DNA from: Thauera terpenica 58Eu
Lineage (GTDB): Bacteria > Pseudomonadota > Gammaproteobacteria > Burkholderiales > Rhodocyclaceae
NCBI RefSeq assembly: GCF_000443165.1
Contig: NZ_ATJV01000042.1
Span: forward strand, 39,449 to 103,448
Direction: 5' to 3'
DNA length: 64,000 bases
Below the pieces are notes generated by a model, which had not been told where the DNA came from, searched no databases, and worked only from the letters and a program-made list of their open reading frames with translations. Below are positions 36,230 through 46,204 of the stretch, one piece after another (the first letter of the stretch is position 1; each line of letters opens with the position of its first letter). The translations under genes were made by a program, and so were the position numbers.

Positions 36230-37078
36230 TCAAGGCTCGCGCGAGGTATGCACCACCGCACAGCCAGCGTGCGGCAGCGGTGAAGCGGCAGGCGGCGCCT
36301 CGGGCTGGAACCAGCTCAGGCGTGGATACAGCTTGACGACGTCGCCGACGATGGTCAGCGAGGGCGGGCGGATGCCCGCGCGCAGCACCTCGTCGGCCAG
36401 GGTGGCAAGCTCGGCCTTCACGATGCGCTGCGCATGGGTGGTGCCGCGCTCTATCACCGCCACGGGCGTCGTCGCCGGCAAGCCGTGGGCGACCAATTGC
36501 GCGCAGATTTCGGCCAGCCGCGACACCCCCATGTAGATCACCAGAGTCTGGCCGCGATGGGCGAGCAAGGGCCAGTCGAGATCGAGCGCCCCATCCTTGA
36601 GAAAGCCGGTGGTGAACACTACCGAATGTGCATGGTCGCGATGGGTGAGCGGAATACCCGCATACGCCGCCACACCGGCGGCGGCGGTCACGCCCGGCAC
36701 CACCTCGACGGTGATTCCCGCCTCCAGCAGATCCTCCATTTCCTCGCCGCCACGACCGAAGATGAAGGGGTCGCCGCCCTTCAGGCGCACCACGCTCTTG
36801 CCCGCCTGCGCCAGGCGCACCAGCAGCGCGTTGATCGCCTCCTGCGGCAGGCTGTGATCGGCCGCCTTCTTGCCGACGTAGATGCGCTCAGCTGCAGCAG
36901 GCGCCAGATCGAGCAGCGCCGGCGCCACCAGATTGTCATACACCACCACATCCGCACCTGCCACCAGACGGGCGCCGCGCAAGGTCAGCAGTTCCGGGTC
37001 ACCCGGTCCGGCCCCGACCAGATAGACATGGCCCGGCACCGGGCCGGGGCGAAAGACAGCGAGATCAGGCAGGGACAT
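36230..37078 (-). CDS. cobA: Uroporphyrinogen-III C-methyltransferase
   Basis: SUMT-type methylase converting uroporphyrinogen III to precorrin-2, the branch point to B12, sirohaem and haem d1. The 282-residue protein has VYLVGAGPGDPELLTLRGAR, VVRLKGGDPFIFGRGGEEM, VVPGVTAAAGVAAYAGIPLT and a typical TPVAVIERGTTHAQR. No CysG dehydrogenase/chelatase domain is fused. Within the btu/cob operon, so it probably serves B12. Confidence 0.94.
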   Translation of the reverse strand: MSLPDLAVFRPGPVPGHVYLVGAGPGDPELLTLRGARLVAGADVVVYDNLVAPALLDLAPAAAERIYVGKKAADHSLPQEAINALLVRLAQAGKSVVRLKGGDPFIFGRGGEEMEDLLEAGITVEVVPGVTAAAGVAAYAGIPLTHRDHAHSVVFTTGFLKDGALDLDWPLLAHRGQTLVIYMGVSRLAEICAQLVAHGLPATTPVAVIERGTTHAQRIVKAELATLADEVLRAGIRPPSLTIVGDVVKLYPRLSWFQPEAPPAASPLPHAGCAVVHTSREP

Positions 37079-37144
37079 GCAAAACCTTCCGTGTATGCGT
37101 TGTGCTGAAGTCTGACACAGGCGCGCAGGCTGGGCGCGGCCGTC

Positions 37145-37942
37145 TCAATCAGGGACAAAGATCACCCGCCCCGCGCTGTCGACGCGGCGCAGCGGATGGC
37201 CGAAAGCCTGACTCAGCAGATCAGCGCGCAGCACCGCCTCGCGGTCGCCCGCGATCACCCCGCCACGGCCATCGAGCAGGATGACGTGGTCGGCATAGCG
37301 CGCCGCGAGGTTGATGTCGTGCAGCACCATCACCACCGCACGCTGCATCCCTTGTGCGCGGATGAGGGCGCGAAAGAGCTCGAGCGTGGTGATCTGATAG
37401 TGCAGATCGAGATGATTCAGCGGCTCGTCGAGCAGGAACAATTGCGGCGCCTGCGCCAGCAAGGTGGCGATGGCCACGCGCTGGCGCTCGCCCCCGGACA
37501 GGGTCAGCACCTCCCTCGCCTCGAAGCCCTGCAGGCCGACCTCGGCCAGCGCCTGGCGGGCGAGGGCTTCATCCGCGGCGCTCTCCCAGCCCCAGCGTCC
37601 GAGATGGGGGTGGCGCCCGATGAGCACGGTTTCCAGCACGCTGGCGCCAAACTGGTCGGGCTGCTGCTGCACCAGCAGGCCGCGACAGCGCGCCGCTTCC
37701 AGCGCCGGCCACGCGGCATAGGGCTTGCCGGCGAGCCGCACCTGGCCCACGGAGGGCGCACGCAAACCCGCCAGGGTGTGCAGCAAGGTGGTCTTGCCGG
37801 CGCCGTTGGGGCCAAGCAGGGCAAGACATTCGCCCGCGACCAGACGCAGGCTGAACTCGCAGCACAGCCAGCGCTCACCCACCTGCAGCGCCAGCCCTTC
37901 GGCCTCGAGCAGAGGGGCCTCGTCGCCGTGGCGTGCGCTCAT
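37145..37942 (-). CDS. btuD: Cobalamin import ABC ATPase BtuD
   Basis: 265-residue FecE/BtuD-type ATPase: Walker A GPNGAGKTTLLHTLAG, signature LSGGERQRVAIATLL, Walker B LFLLDEPLNHLDLHYQ and the switch His in VVMVLHDINLAARYAD. It pairs with BtuC, whose gene overlaps its start by four bases (ATGA). Given btuB, btuC and btuF in the window, B12 is the probable substrate, though siderophore importers look alike. Confidence 0.92.
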   Translation of the reverse strand: MSARHGDEAPLLEAEGLALQVGERWLCCEFSLRLVAGECLALLGPNGAGKTTLLHTLAGLRAPSVGQVRLAGKPYAAWPALEAARCRGLLVQQQPDQFGASVLETVLIGRHPHLGRWGWESAADEALARQALAEVGLQGFEAREVLTLSGGERQRVAIATLLAQAPQLFLLDEPLNHLDLHYQITTLELFRALIRAQGMQRAVVMVLHDINLAARYADHVILLDGRGGVIAGDREAVLRADLLSQAFGHPLRRVDSAGRVIFVPD

Positions 37943-38964
37943 CGCGGATGCCTCGCGAGCAGAAACAGAAACACCGGCACCCCGATCAGCGCGGTGAGCA
38001 CCCCCACCGGCAGCTGCTGCGGCGCAATCACGGTGCGCGCCGCGGTGTCGGCCAGGGTGAGCAGCGTGCCGCCGGCGAGCGCGGCCGCCGGAATCAGCAC
38101 GCGCTGGTCATTGCCCAGCACCAGCCGCACCAGGTGCGGGATGATCAGACCGACGAAACCGACCGAGCCCACCAGCGTCACCGCGGTGGCGGTCAGCAGC
38201 GAAGCCAGCACATACAGCGCCATGCGCAGCCTTTGCACCTGCACACCGAGCGCACGCGCGCTGAGCTCGCCGCGTGCGAGCACGTTGAGGTCGCGCGCGA
38301 AGGGCTGCACCGCCGCCACCGCCACCACCAGCACCAGCGCTGCCGGCCAGGGCCGGGCCGCGGCGCTGGCGTCGCCCATCATCCAGAACAGCATCGACAT
38401 CACCCGTGTATCCGGCGCCAGCGCCAGCATCAAGGACACCGCCGCGCCACAGCCGGCGGCGACAATGACACCGGTGAGCAGCAAGCGCGTCTGCGTCCAG
38501 CTGCCATCACCATGAGCGAGGCCGAACACCAGCAGCATCGCCGTCAGCGCACCGCCAAAGGCGAGCGCATCCACCGCCAGCGCAGCCACGCCCAGCGTCA
38601 TCCCCAGCAGCGCGCCCACCGCCGCTCCGCCCGAGATGCCGAGAATGTAAGGGTCGGCCAGTGGATTGCGCAGCAGCACCTGCATCAACGCCCCGGCGGT
38701 GGCGAGCAGGCCACCGCTGACGAAGGCCGCCACCGCGCGCGGCAGGCGCAGCTCGCGGATGATGGCGGCGGTCATGCCCTCACCGCCGCCAAGGGCTGCG
38801 AACACCTCGCCCAGGCTGATCGGCATGTCGCCGGCGACCAGCGCCCAGACAAGCGCCAGCACTGCCGACAGCAGACCGACGGCGAACACAAGACGATGGC
38901 GGCGGCCCGATCGCATCAGCCCCAGACCTCGGCCCACGGGATGACGATCAGATGCGACGAGCAT
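37939..38964 (-). CDS. btuC: Cobalamin import ABC permease BtuC
   Basis: 341-residue FecCD-family permease with about ten membrane helices. ALMQVLLRNPLADPYILGIS and VGSVGFVGLIIPHLVRLVLG are the conserved segments that contact the ATPase and form the pathway. Start at 38964 or at an internal ATG (MRSGRRHRL, 16 codons later) are both possible. It begins only three bases after btuB ends. Confidence 0.92.
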   Translation of the reverse strand: MLVASDRHPVGRGLGLMRSGRRHRLVFAVGLLSAVLALVWALVAGDMPISLGEVFAALGGGEGMTAAIIRELRLPRAVAAFVSGGLLATAGALMQVLLRNPLADPYILGISGGAAVGALLGMTLGVAALAVDALAFGGALTAMLLVFGLAHGDGSWTQTRLLLTGVIVAAGCGAAVSLMLALAPDTRVMSMLFWMMGDASAAARPWPAALVLVVAVAAVQPFARDLNVLARGELSARALGVQVQRLRMALYVLASLLTATAVTLVGSVGFVGLIIPHLVRLVLGNDQRVLIPAAALAGGTLLTLADTAARTVIAPQQLPVGVLTALIGVPVFLFLLARHPR

Positions 38965-38967
38965 CGC

Positions 38968-40806
38968 TTAGTGCATGGCGTAACGCACGGCGATGAAGGC
39001 ATTTGCCCCCTGGGTGCCATAGTTCTTGGCAAGCTCGTAGCCCTTGTCGAGGAGGTTGTTGGCGCGCAGCTCGACGCTCCAGTCCGGCGCCACTGCGTAG
39101 TGGACATAGGCATTCAACAGACCATAGCCATCGAGGCGAGTGCTCGGACTGTTCGGAATGCGATCATAACGCCGCCCTTGCCCGTTCCATTCCACGCCCC
39201 AGGCCCACGCGCCAAGCGCACGCTCAATCCCCAGTGATCCGCCAACACGGGCGCGCCGTCCGAGTTCATCACCGGTCTGCTTGTCCTCGGCGTCGAGCAG
39301 GTCGACGCTGGCGCGCACCCGGTACCCGGCAACCAGGGTCGCCAGGGACGCCTCGACCCCCTGGATGTCCGCAGTGCCGACGTTGGAGGCGATGCCGCTG
39401 CTCCAGTCGATCAGGTTCTTCGCCCGGTTGTTGAAATAGCTCAGGCCCGCGCTGACATTGCCGCGCTCCCACGCCACACCGAGCTCGCGATTGAGGGCCT
39501 CCTCCGCCTTGAGCGCCGGGTTGCCGCCAAAGCAGCCCCATAGCGGATAGCACTCAACCGGATAATAGAGATCATTGAAGGTCGGCGCCTTGAACGCAGT
39601 GCCGATGCTGGCATGGGCCCGCCACTCGGGCGTAAGCCGGTAGCCGTAAGCCGCGGTGCCGGTGGTCTTGCCACCGAACTGCGAGTTGCGATCGTGGCGG
39701 GTGTTGAGCTGCACATGATGGCTGCCGAACTCCCCGCCCCAGCCAAGCAGGAAGGCGTTGATGTTACGGCGGCTTGTCTCATAGTTCGCGGTCGTGTCGA
39801 CACGCTGCTGCAGAAACTCGTAAGCGGCCATCAAGGACCCGCCGCCGAGCGCGAGGTCGTGCTGCCAGCTCAACTGTCGCTGCGTCGTGTCGAAGCGCGA
39901 GCGCGAGCGCGCGTTGGACTGATTCTCCAGCCCATCGAAGCCGTAGCCGAAGCGCAGCGTGCTCGTCCACTCCGCCGTGTGTTGCTTGCGCAGATGCAGA
40001 CCCAAGGTCTCCGTCTGCTTGTCGAGGTAGGAATTGAAGGACTGCGCCGCATCGAACCAGTTTCGCATGTCGGAATACAGCACGCTGGCGCCGATTTCAT
40101 CCTTGCCGCCGAGATCCAGGGTAAGCGAGGCCGCCAGATAGTCCTCGCGGAAGCCGTCATCATCGCGGTCGTGGGCGGTCTGCGATGGCGTTCGCGCATT
40201 GAAGCCATCGCTGCGCTCGTGACCTGCAGTCAGGCTGTAGCGCAGGGTCTTGTTTCCACCGGCCAGGGTGACGCTGCCTTGGCGCGCACCGTCGCTGCCA
40301 GCGCCGACGCGCACCGAGGGCTGGAAGCCTTCGCGCCCCTTGCGGGTGAACACCTGAATCACGCCACCGAGCGCGTCTGCGCCATAGAGCGCACTCGCCG
40401 GTCCGCGCAGGATCTCGATGCGTTCGACGACTTCAAGCGGAATCGTCTCCAGCACGGGCGAACCACTGGTGGCCGAACCGATGCGCACACCATCGACAAG
40501 CAACAGGGTGTGACCCGAATTGGCGCCGCGAATGAAGACGCTGCCGCTCGAGCCAGGGCCGCCGTTGCGCGCCATCTGCACGCCGGGGCGCGCCGCGAGA
40601 AGGGTCAGGAGGCTGGAATGGCCGGCGCGCGCGATTTCGTCGCGCTCGATCACGTCGACACTGGCCAGCGCCTGGTCAGCGCTGATCGGCTGACGGGTGG
40701 CGGTAACCACGACATGGCCAAGCTGGGCATCATTGGCCTGCGCAAGGGCAGCGAACGGATAGGCGAGCGCACACGCGGAGACGAGCGCGGAAAGACGGAT
40801 TTTCAT
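38968..40806 (-). CDS. btuB: TonB-dependent cobalamin receptor BtuB
   Basis: 612-residue outer-membrane receptor. Signal peptide MKIRLSALVSACALAYPFAALA, TonB box region GHVVVTATRQP, plug domain (IERDEIARAGHSSLLTLLAARPGVQ, SVFIRGANSGHTLLLVDGVR, ILRGPASALYGADALGGVIQ) and a 22-strand barrel with a C-terminal aromatic-containing strand (NAFIAVRYAMH). Size matches E. coli BtuB (614). ATG 40806 has GGAG upstream on the minus strand. The cobalamin riboswitch at 40948-41127 lies in its leader and strongly supports the assignment. Confidence 0.95.
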   Translation of the reverse strand: MKIRLSALVSACALAYPFAALAQANDAQLGHVVVTATRQPISADQALASVDVIERDEIARAGHSSLLTLLAARPGVQMARNGGPGSSGSVFIRGANSGHTLLLVDGVRIGSATSGSPVLETIPLEVVERIEILRGPASALYGADALGGVIQVFTRKGREGFQPSVRVGAGSDGARQGSVTLAGGNKTLRYSLTAGHERSDGFNARTPSQTAHDRDDDGFREDYLAASLTLDLGGKDEIGASVLYSDMRNWFDAAQSFNSYLDKQTETLGLHLRKQHTAEWTSTLRFGYGFDGLENQSNARSRSRFDTTQRQLSWQHDLALGGGSLMAAYEFLQQRVDTTANYETSRRNINAFLLGWGGEFGSHHVQLNTRHDRNSQFGGKTTGTAAYGYRLTPEWRAHASIGTAFKAPTFNDLYYPVECYPLWGCFGGNPALKAEEALNRELGVAWERGNVSAGLSYFNNRAKNLIDWSSGIASNVGTADIQGVEASLATLVAGYRVRASVDLLDAEDKQTGDELGRRARVGGSLGIERALGAWAWGVEWNGQGRRYDRIPNSPSTRLDGYGLLNAYVHYAVAPDWSVELRANNLLDKGYELAKNYGTQGANAFIAVRYAMH

Positions 40807-40947
40807 GCTGGGAGCTCCCTTCGCCATGGTCTGCGTCCCCGCAAGCCATGGCAGCTTCATATGGACGCACCACGTTTGAGTAGACTCGAAGAGAGCAGGA
40901 CACACCGCACCCGTCGCCGCCACCCCGCGGCACATCCGCCATTTCGC

Positions 40948-41127
40948 GTTACGGCCGGTCTCCGGGCTGGTGCGCTGTGTCGGCCCGAGGGCCGCACGGG
41001 CGGGTCGCCTTCCCAGGAAAATTCCCAGTGGCAGCATGACTCGCCTTGCGCGCACTTACCGTTGCGGGGGCAGCACAGGCATTGCGGCCTTGTCCTGACG
41101 ACAAGCCGCGCACCTGTTTCCCGTTTA
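40948..41127 (-). ncRNA. Cobalamin riboswitch upstream of btuB operon
   Basis: Read on the minus strand the leader shows the AdoCbl riboswitch landmarks in order: AAACGGGAAACAGGTG near the 5' end, CCCCCGCAACGGTAAGTG, GAGTCATGCTGCCACTGGG, and the B12-box-like CCCGGAGACCGGCC near the 3' end. About 140 bases of expression platform remain before the btuB ATG. It should shut off btuB-btuC-btuD-cobA-cobB when coenzyme B12 is plentiful. Boundaries are approximate. Confidence 0.92.
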
Positions 41128-41265
41128 AGCCGAGGGCGAGATACGCCCACGGGCACCGATAACGCGCCGCCCCTTACGGAGCAGTGGGGGCGGATGATAA
41201 CGTACGGGGCAGTATTGCGCACTGCAATAAAACACCGTTTTGAAACCATGAGGCGCGACCGGACC

Positions 41266-41814
41266 ATGGCATGTGAATTGATTCTGGGCGGCGCACGCTC
41301 GGGCAAGAGCCGCGCGGCCGAACAGCGCGCCGCCGAGGGCGGCATGGCGGTGACGGTGATCGCCACCGCCGAGGCGCTCGACGCGGAGATGAGCGCCCGC
41401 ATCCACCGTCATCAGGCCGACCGCCCCGCGCACTGGCGCACCCTGGAAGAGCCCATCGAGCTGGCCGCCGCGCTCGCGCGCGAGGCCGCTGTCGAGCGCT
41501 GCGTGATCGTGGACTGCCTGAGCCTGTGGCTCAGCAACCTGCTGGCGGACGCCGACACCCTGGCGCCGGGCGCCGATGCCCAGGCCCTGCCCCTGTTCCG
41601 CCGCGAGCGCGACGCCCTGCTCGCCTGCCTGCCAAGCCTGCCCGGCCACGTCATCCTGGTTGCCAACGAGGTCGGCCTCGGGCTGGTGCCGGAGACCGCG
41701 CTGGGGCGGCTGTTTCGCGACGAAGCCGGACGACTCAACCAGGCGGTGGCGGCGCTGTGCCCGCGCGTGGTGTTCGTGGCCGCCGGCCTGCCGCTGGTGC
41801 TGAAGCAGGGCTAA
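41266..41814 (+). CDS. cobU: Adenosylcobinamide kinase / guanylyltransferase
   Basis: 182-residue bifunctional enzyme (CobU/CobP) that phosphorylates adenosylcobinamide and attaches GMP. Walker A is [46 protein letters not shown] and [19 protein letters not shown] are family features. ATG 41266 gives the normal N-terminus; an in-frame ATG at 41248 would add six residues. Divergent from btuB, so its promoter lies in the same intergenic region. Confidence 0.94.
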   Translation: MACELILGGARSGKSRAAEQRAAEGGMAVTVIATAEALDAEMSARIHRHQADRPAHWRTLEEPIELAAALAREAAVERCVIVDCLSLWLSNLLADADTLAPGADAQALPLFRRERDALLACLPSLPGHVILVANEVGLGLVPETALGRLFRDEAGRLNQAVAALCPRVVFVAAGLPLVLKQG

Positions 41815-41932
41815 ACTCGCCCCCCGGCCTGTCGCCGTCAGCGCCGCAGCTCCCGCCTTGTCCTCTGCTCGCCCTCCACTCGCCCCCCTTCAGCCCCCCT
41901 TCAGCCCCACTCCAGCTCCATCATTCCAGCCC

Positions 41933-42979
41933 ATGAACCTCCTCATCACCGCGCCCGACCCCGCCCTCACCCCCGCCCTGCAACACAAGATCGACCGCAA
42001 GACCAAGCCGCTCGGCGCGCTCGGTCGGCTCGAGGCGCTGGCGCTGCAGATCGGCCTCGTGCAGCAGACCTTGACACCTGAACTGCGCCAGCCCCACATC
42101 GTGGTCTTTGCCGGCGACCACGGCGCCGCGCGTGCCGGCGTGTCAGCCTATCCGCAGGACGTGACCTGGCAGATGGTGGAGAACTTCCTCGCCGGCGGTG
42201 CCGCAATCAACGTCTTCGGCCGGCAGATGGGCCTGGGGCTGACGGTGGTCGATGCTGGTGTCAATCACGACTTCGGCAAGCGCAGCGGGCTCATGGACGC
42301 CAAGATCGCGCCCGGCACCGCGAATTACATCGAACAGGCGGCGATGAGCGCCGAACAGCGCGATGCCGCGCTGCAGCGCGGGCGTGAAATCGCCCACGCC
42401 CTCGCAGGCAACGGCTGCAACTGCATGTGCGTGGGCGAAATGGGCATAGGCAACACCGCCTCCGCCTCCTTGCTCACGAACTGCCTTGTCGGCGCCGAGC
42501 AGGGCGCGGATCTGTACACCGTCACCGGCCGCGGCACTGGCCTGGACGACGCCGGACTGGCACACAAGCGCGCCCTGCTCAAACAGGCGCTGCAGCGCAC
42601 TGGCGGGCCCAGGGACGCGCTTACGGTGCTGGCCGAATACGGCGGCTTCGAGATCGCGATGATGGTCGGCGCCATGCTGGGCGCAGCAGAAAAGCGCATG
42701 CTGGTGCTGATCGATGGCTTCATCGTCAGCGCTGCGCTGCTGGTCGCCCATGCCATCAATCCTGCTGTGCTGCCCTATTGCGTGTTCGCCCACCGCTCGC
42801 AGGAACCCGGCCATCGCGTGCAGATGGCCTACCTCGGGGTGGAGCCGCTGATGGAGCTGGACCTGCGCCTGGGCGAAGGCACGGGGGCTGCACTGGCGTT
42901 TCCGCTCGTGCAGGCGGCCACGAACTTCCTCAACGAAATGGCCAGCTTCGAGTCGGCCGGCGTCAGCGCCAAGAGCTGA
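41933..42979 (+). CDS. cobT: Nicotinate-nucleotide:DMB phosphoribosyltransferase CobT
   Basis: Makes alpha-ribazole phosphate, the lower ligand precursor, from dimethylbenzimidazole and nicotinate mononucleotide. The 348-residue protein has [60 protein letters not shown] and the C-terminal [13 protein letters not shown] with the catalytic Glu. It follows cobU after 118 bases that are unusually C-rich and contain an imperfect direct repeat of TTCAGCCCC units. Confidence 0.95.
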   Translation: MNLLITAPDPALTPALQHKIDRKTKPLGALGRLEALALQIGLVQQTLTPELRQPHIVVFAGDHGAARAGVSAYPQDVTWQMVENFLAGGAAINVFGRQMGLGLTVVDAGVNHDFGKRSGLMDAKIAPGTANYIEQAAMSAEQRDAALQRGREIAHALAGNGCNCMCVGEMGIGNTASASLLTNCLVGAEQGADLYTVTGRGTGLDDAGLAHKRALLKQALQRTGGPRDALTVLAEYGGFEIAMMVGAMLGAAEKRMLVLIDGFIVSAALLVAHAINPAVLPYCVFAHRSQEPGHRVQMAYLGVEPLMELDLRLGEGTGAALAFPLVQAATNFLNEMASFESAGVSAKS

Positions 42980-42987
42980 ACCGCGCC

Positions 42988-43794
42988 ATGCGCTACCAGC
43001 TCGAACTGTTCTTCACCGCGCTCGGCTTCTTCACCCGCCTGCCCATCCCCGCCTGGGTGCCGTGGTCACCGCAGCGGCTCACTGATGCCGGGCGCTACCT
43101 GCCGCTGGTGGGCTGGGTGGTGGGCGCGATCGCAGCGCTGAGCGTCCTCGGCTTTGCCCTCATCCTGCCGCCTTCGCTGGCGGTGCTGCTGTCGATGGCG
43201 CTGACGGTGCGCATCACCGGCGCCTTTCACGAGGACGGCTTCGCCGACAGCTGCGACGGCCTCGGTGGCGGCTGGGACAAGGAGCAGGTGCTGGCGATCA
43301 TGAAGGACTCGCGCATCGGCAGCTACGGCACCATCGGTATGGTGTTGCTGCTGATGGCCAAGGCCGCGGCGCTGATCGAGCTTGCCCGCCTCGGCACCCA
43401 GGGGCTGAGCGGTGATCTGGCAGGCATGGGCATGCTGCCTGTGGCCTTGCTCGTTGCGCACCCCTTGTCGCGCCTGGCGGCAAGCAGCCTGATCCATGTG
43501 CTGCCCTATGTGCGCGCAGACGAGAGCGCGAAGTCCGCAGCGCTCGCAAAACGCCTGAGCGCGACCGAACTCGCCATCGCCGCCAGTTGCGGCTTGCTGC
43601 CGCTGGCGCTGCTGGCGCCGGCCCAGATCGTGGTGGTGGTGCTCGCCGTATTCGGGGTGACGCTGTGCGCAGCGCGCCTGTTCCGCCGCCGCCTCGGCGG
43701 CTATACCGGCGACCTGCTCGGCGCTACGCAACAGCTCACCGAGCTGGCGTGTTATCTCGCCCTCCTCGCCGCCCTCTCCCCCGCCTCGGCGTAA
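42988..43794 (+). CDS. cobS: Adenosylcobinamide-GDP ribazoletransferase CobS
   Basis: Membrane enzyme that joins adenosylcobinamide-GDP to alpha-ribazole(-phosphate), the last assembly step. The 268-residue protein has [12 protein letters not shown], the acidic [30 protein letters not shown] and several hydrophobic helices, ending [17 protein letters not shown]. It starts eight bases after cobT, so the two are translationally close. Confidence 0.94.
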   Translation: MRYQLELFFTALGFFTRLPIPAWVPWSPQRLTDAGRYLPLVGWVVGAIAALSVLGFALILPPSLAVLLSMALTVRITGAFHEDGFADSCDGLGGGWDKEQVLAIMKDSRIGSYGTIGMVLLLMAKAAALIELARLGTQGLSGDLAGMGMLPVALLVAHPLSRLAASSLIHVLPYVRADESAKSAALAKRLSATELAIAASCGLLPLALLAPAQIVVVVLAVFGVTLCAARLFRRRLGGYTGDLLGATQQLTELACYLALLAALSPASA

Positions 43795-43818
43795 AACGCC
43801 ATCCATCACTACTCGCCC

Positions 43819-44370
43819 ATGCAGCTTCACCTCATCCGCCACCCCCGCCCCGCCATCGAGCCCGGCATCTGCTACGGTCAGAGCGATATCGGCCTGGCCG
43901 AATCCGCAGTCGAGGTAGCGACCCGGCTCAAACCGCTGCTGCCCGACGCCTACACCGTGCACGCCAGCCCGCTGCTGCGCGCCCGCCTGCTGGCCGAGGC
44001 GCTGGGCACGCCGACACTGGATGAACGCCTGAAGGAGATCCATTTCGGCGACTGGGAGGGGCGCAGCTTCGAGTCGATCGGCAGCGCCATCGACGACTGG
44101 GCGGCCGACCCGCTCGGCTTTCGCGCACCGGGCGGCGAGTCGGCGCACGAAATGAGCGCGCGCGTGCTGCACTGGCTGAGCGCGCTGCAACTTTCTGCAC
44201 CCACAGAGCCGGTGGTGGTGGTCGCCCACGGCGGCCCGCTGCGCGCCATCGCCGGCCACCTGCTGGGCCTGCCGCCGGAGCGCTGGCTGGGGCTGGATTT
44301 TGGCTGCGGGCAGGTGACGCGGCTGGACGTGGAGGGCTGGGGCGTGGTGCTGCGCTGGTTCAACCGCTGA
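43819..44370 (+). CDS. cobC: Alpha-ribazole phosphatase (histidine phosphatase)
   Basis: 183-residue histidine phosphatase of the CobC type that removes phosphate from the nucleotide-loop product or precursor. Catalytic RHP motif in LHLIRHPRPAI, GICYGQSDI typical for CobC, the acid KEIHFGDWEG and second His in VVVAHGGPLRAIAG are present. Position after cobS supports the cobalamin role. It ends the cobU-cobT-cobS-cobC unit. Confidence 0.9.
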   Translation: MQLHLIRHPRPAIEPGICYGQSDIGLAESAVEVATRLKPLLPDAYTVHASPLLRARLLAEALGTPTLDERLKEIHFGDWEGRSFESIGSAIDDWAADPLGFRAPGGESAHEMSARVLHWLSALQLSAPTEPVVVVAHGGPLRAIAGHLLGLPPERWLGLDFGCGQVTRLDVEGWGVVLRWFNR

Positions 44371-44422
44371 TACCAGGGGCCGGGATGCTAAAGTTCGGGC
44401 TGTTTCGAGCCCACACCACCCG

Positions 44423-46165
44423 ATGACCTCCTCCGGCCAGCTCTACCTTCGCCTCCTGCGCTATTTCCTGCCGTATCGCGGCATCGCGGTGTTCACCGTG
44501 ATCCTGATGGCGGCAGCCGGCGGTGTCGATGCGCTGATGATCAAGCTGCTCAAGGAGCTGATCGACCGCTTCGAGTCGCTTGCCAACGGCAGCATGGCGC
44601 TGTGGGTCATGCCGGCAGTGCTGCTGGCCGTGGGCCTGACGCGCATGCTGACCTCCTACGGTTACGAGTACGCCAGCAGCTGGCTGTCCTCGCGCATCAC
44701 CCACGACGTGCGTGCCGAGATGTATGAGCGCCTGCTGCACCTGCCGGTCGCCACCTACGACCGGGCCTCGGTCGGCGAACTGCTGTCGCGCGTCACCTAT
44801 GACGTCAACCAGATCATGGAAGCTGGCCTGCAGGTCATCACCGTCGTCGTCAAGGACGGTGTGCTGGCGATCTCGCTGCTCGCCATCCTGCTCTACACCG
44901 ACTGGCAGCTGGCCATGTTCTGCGCCCTGCTGTTGCCCGGCGTCGCGTTCTCGATGAAGGTGGTCGGCCGTCGCCAGCGCAGGCTGTCACTGCAGACGCA
45001 GGACTCGATGGGCATGCTGGCGCGCATCCTGGATGAGAGCCTGGGCGGGCACCGCGTGGTCAAGATCTTCAACGGCCAGGGCTACGAAGCCAGGCGCTTC
45101 TCCCGCACCAACCAGCAAGTGCGCCGGCTCACGGTCAAGCGCGCCGCCACCACGGCGCTGAACTCCGGCATCAACCTGTTCATGGTCGCGATCACGATCG
45201 CGCTCATCGTCTACTTTGCCGGCGTGCGCACCCAGGCGGGGGCGCTGACCGCTGGTGACTTCGTGTCCTTCATGGGCGCCATGCTGCTGCTGCAACAGCC
45301 GGTGAAGAGCCTGACCAAGATCAACGACAGCCTGCACCGCGGCCTGGCTGCAGCACAGACGGTGTTCGCGCTCATCGACCAGCCCATCGAACCCGACCAC
45401 GGCCAGCACCCGATCGAGCGCGCACGTGGCGACATCGATATCCGCGCCCTGCGCTTCGCCTACGGCGCGGAGCTTGCCCCTGCGCTGCAGGACATCGACC
45501 TGCACATCCGCGCCGGTGAGACCGTGGCCTTCGTCGGCCAGTCGGGTAGCGGCAAGACCACGCTGGTCAATCTGATCGCGCGCTTCTACAGCGGCTACGA
45601 CGGCGACATCCTGCTCGACGGCACCCCCATCGCCGACTACCGCCTGCACGATTACCGTCAGCAGCTGGCGATGGTGGGCCAGGACGTGGTGCTGTTCAAC
45701 GACACCGTCACGGCCAATATCGCCTACGCCGACTCCAATCCCGACCCCGCCCGCGTGCGCGCCGCCGCCGAGGCCGCCTTTGCCGCCGACTTCATCGCCC
45801 AACTGCCGAAGGGCTATGACGAGGTGCTGGGCGAGGAAGGCGCCCGCCTGTCCGGCGGCCAGCGCCAGCGCCTGGCGATCGCCCGCGCGCTCTACCGCGA
45901 CGCCCCGGTGCTGATCCTGGACGAGGCCACCTCGGCGCTCGACACCGAGTCCGAGCGCATGGTGCAGGCCGCCCTCGACAACCTCATGCGCGACCGCAGC
46001 ACGCTGGTCATCGCCCACCGCCTGTCGACGATCGAAAAAGCCGATCGTATCGTCGTCATGCATCAGGGCCGCATCATCGAATCCGGCACCCACGACGCCC
46101 TGATGGCGCGCAAGGGAGCTTACGCCGCGATGCACGCGGTGCAGTTCGTGGAAGCAGCAAGCTGA
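44423..46165 (+). CDS. msbA: Lipid A-core flippase MsbA
   Basis: 580-residue half-size ABC exporter that flips lipid A-core across the inner membrane. Six-helix transmembrane domain (residues 20-310; HDVRAEMYERLLHLPVATYD is typical) and an ATPase with Walker A GQSGSGKTTLVNLIARFY, Q-loop, signature LSGGQRQRLAIARAL, Walker B VLILDEATSALD and HRLSTIEKAD. It opens the surface-glycan locus. No other lipid exporter with this profile is in the window. Confidence 0.93.
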   Translation: MTSSGQLYLRLLRYFLPYRGIAVFTVILMAAAGGVDALMIKLLKELIDRFESLANGSMALWVMPAVLLAVGLTRMLTSYGYEYASSWLSSRITHDVRAEMYERLLHLPVATYDRASVGELLSRVTYDVNQIMEAGLQVITVVVKDGVLAISLLAILLYTDWQLAMFCALLLPGVAFSMKVVGRRQRRLSLQTQDSMGMLARILDESLGGHRVVKIFNGQGYEARRFSRTNQQVRRLTVKRAATTALNSGINLFMVAITIALIVYFAGVRTQAGALTAGDFVSFMGAMLLLQQPVKSLTKINDSLHRGLAAAQTVFALIDQPIEPDHGQHPIERARGDIDIRALRFAYGAELAPALQDIDLHIRAGETVAFVGQSGSGKTTLVNLIARFYSGYDGDILLDGTPIADYRLHDYRQQLAMVGQDVVLFNDTVTANIAYADSNPDPARVRAAAEAAFAADFIAQLPKGYDEVLGEEGARLSGGQRQRLAIARALYRDAPVLILDEATSALDTESERMVQAALDNLMRDRSTLVIAHRLSTIEKADRIVVMHQGRIIESGTHDALMARKGAYAAMHAVQFVEAAS

Positions 46166-46204
46166 CCTGGGGCGCAGCGTGCCATCACAACAGGCTCGAC
46201 CCCT

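Noticed and set aside
33620..36283. 887-residue plus-strand open frame
   Set aside because: It is antisense to the hypothetical gene, BASS carrier and cobB, and its translation is His/Arg/Gln-rich low-complexity sequence typical of GC-rich shadow frames.
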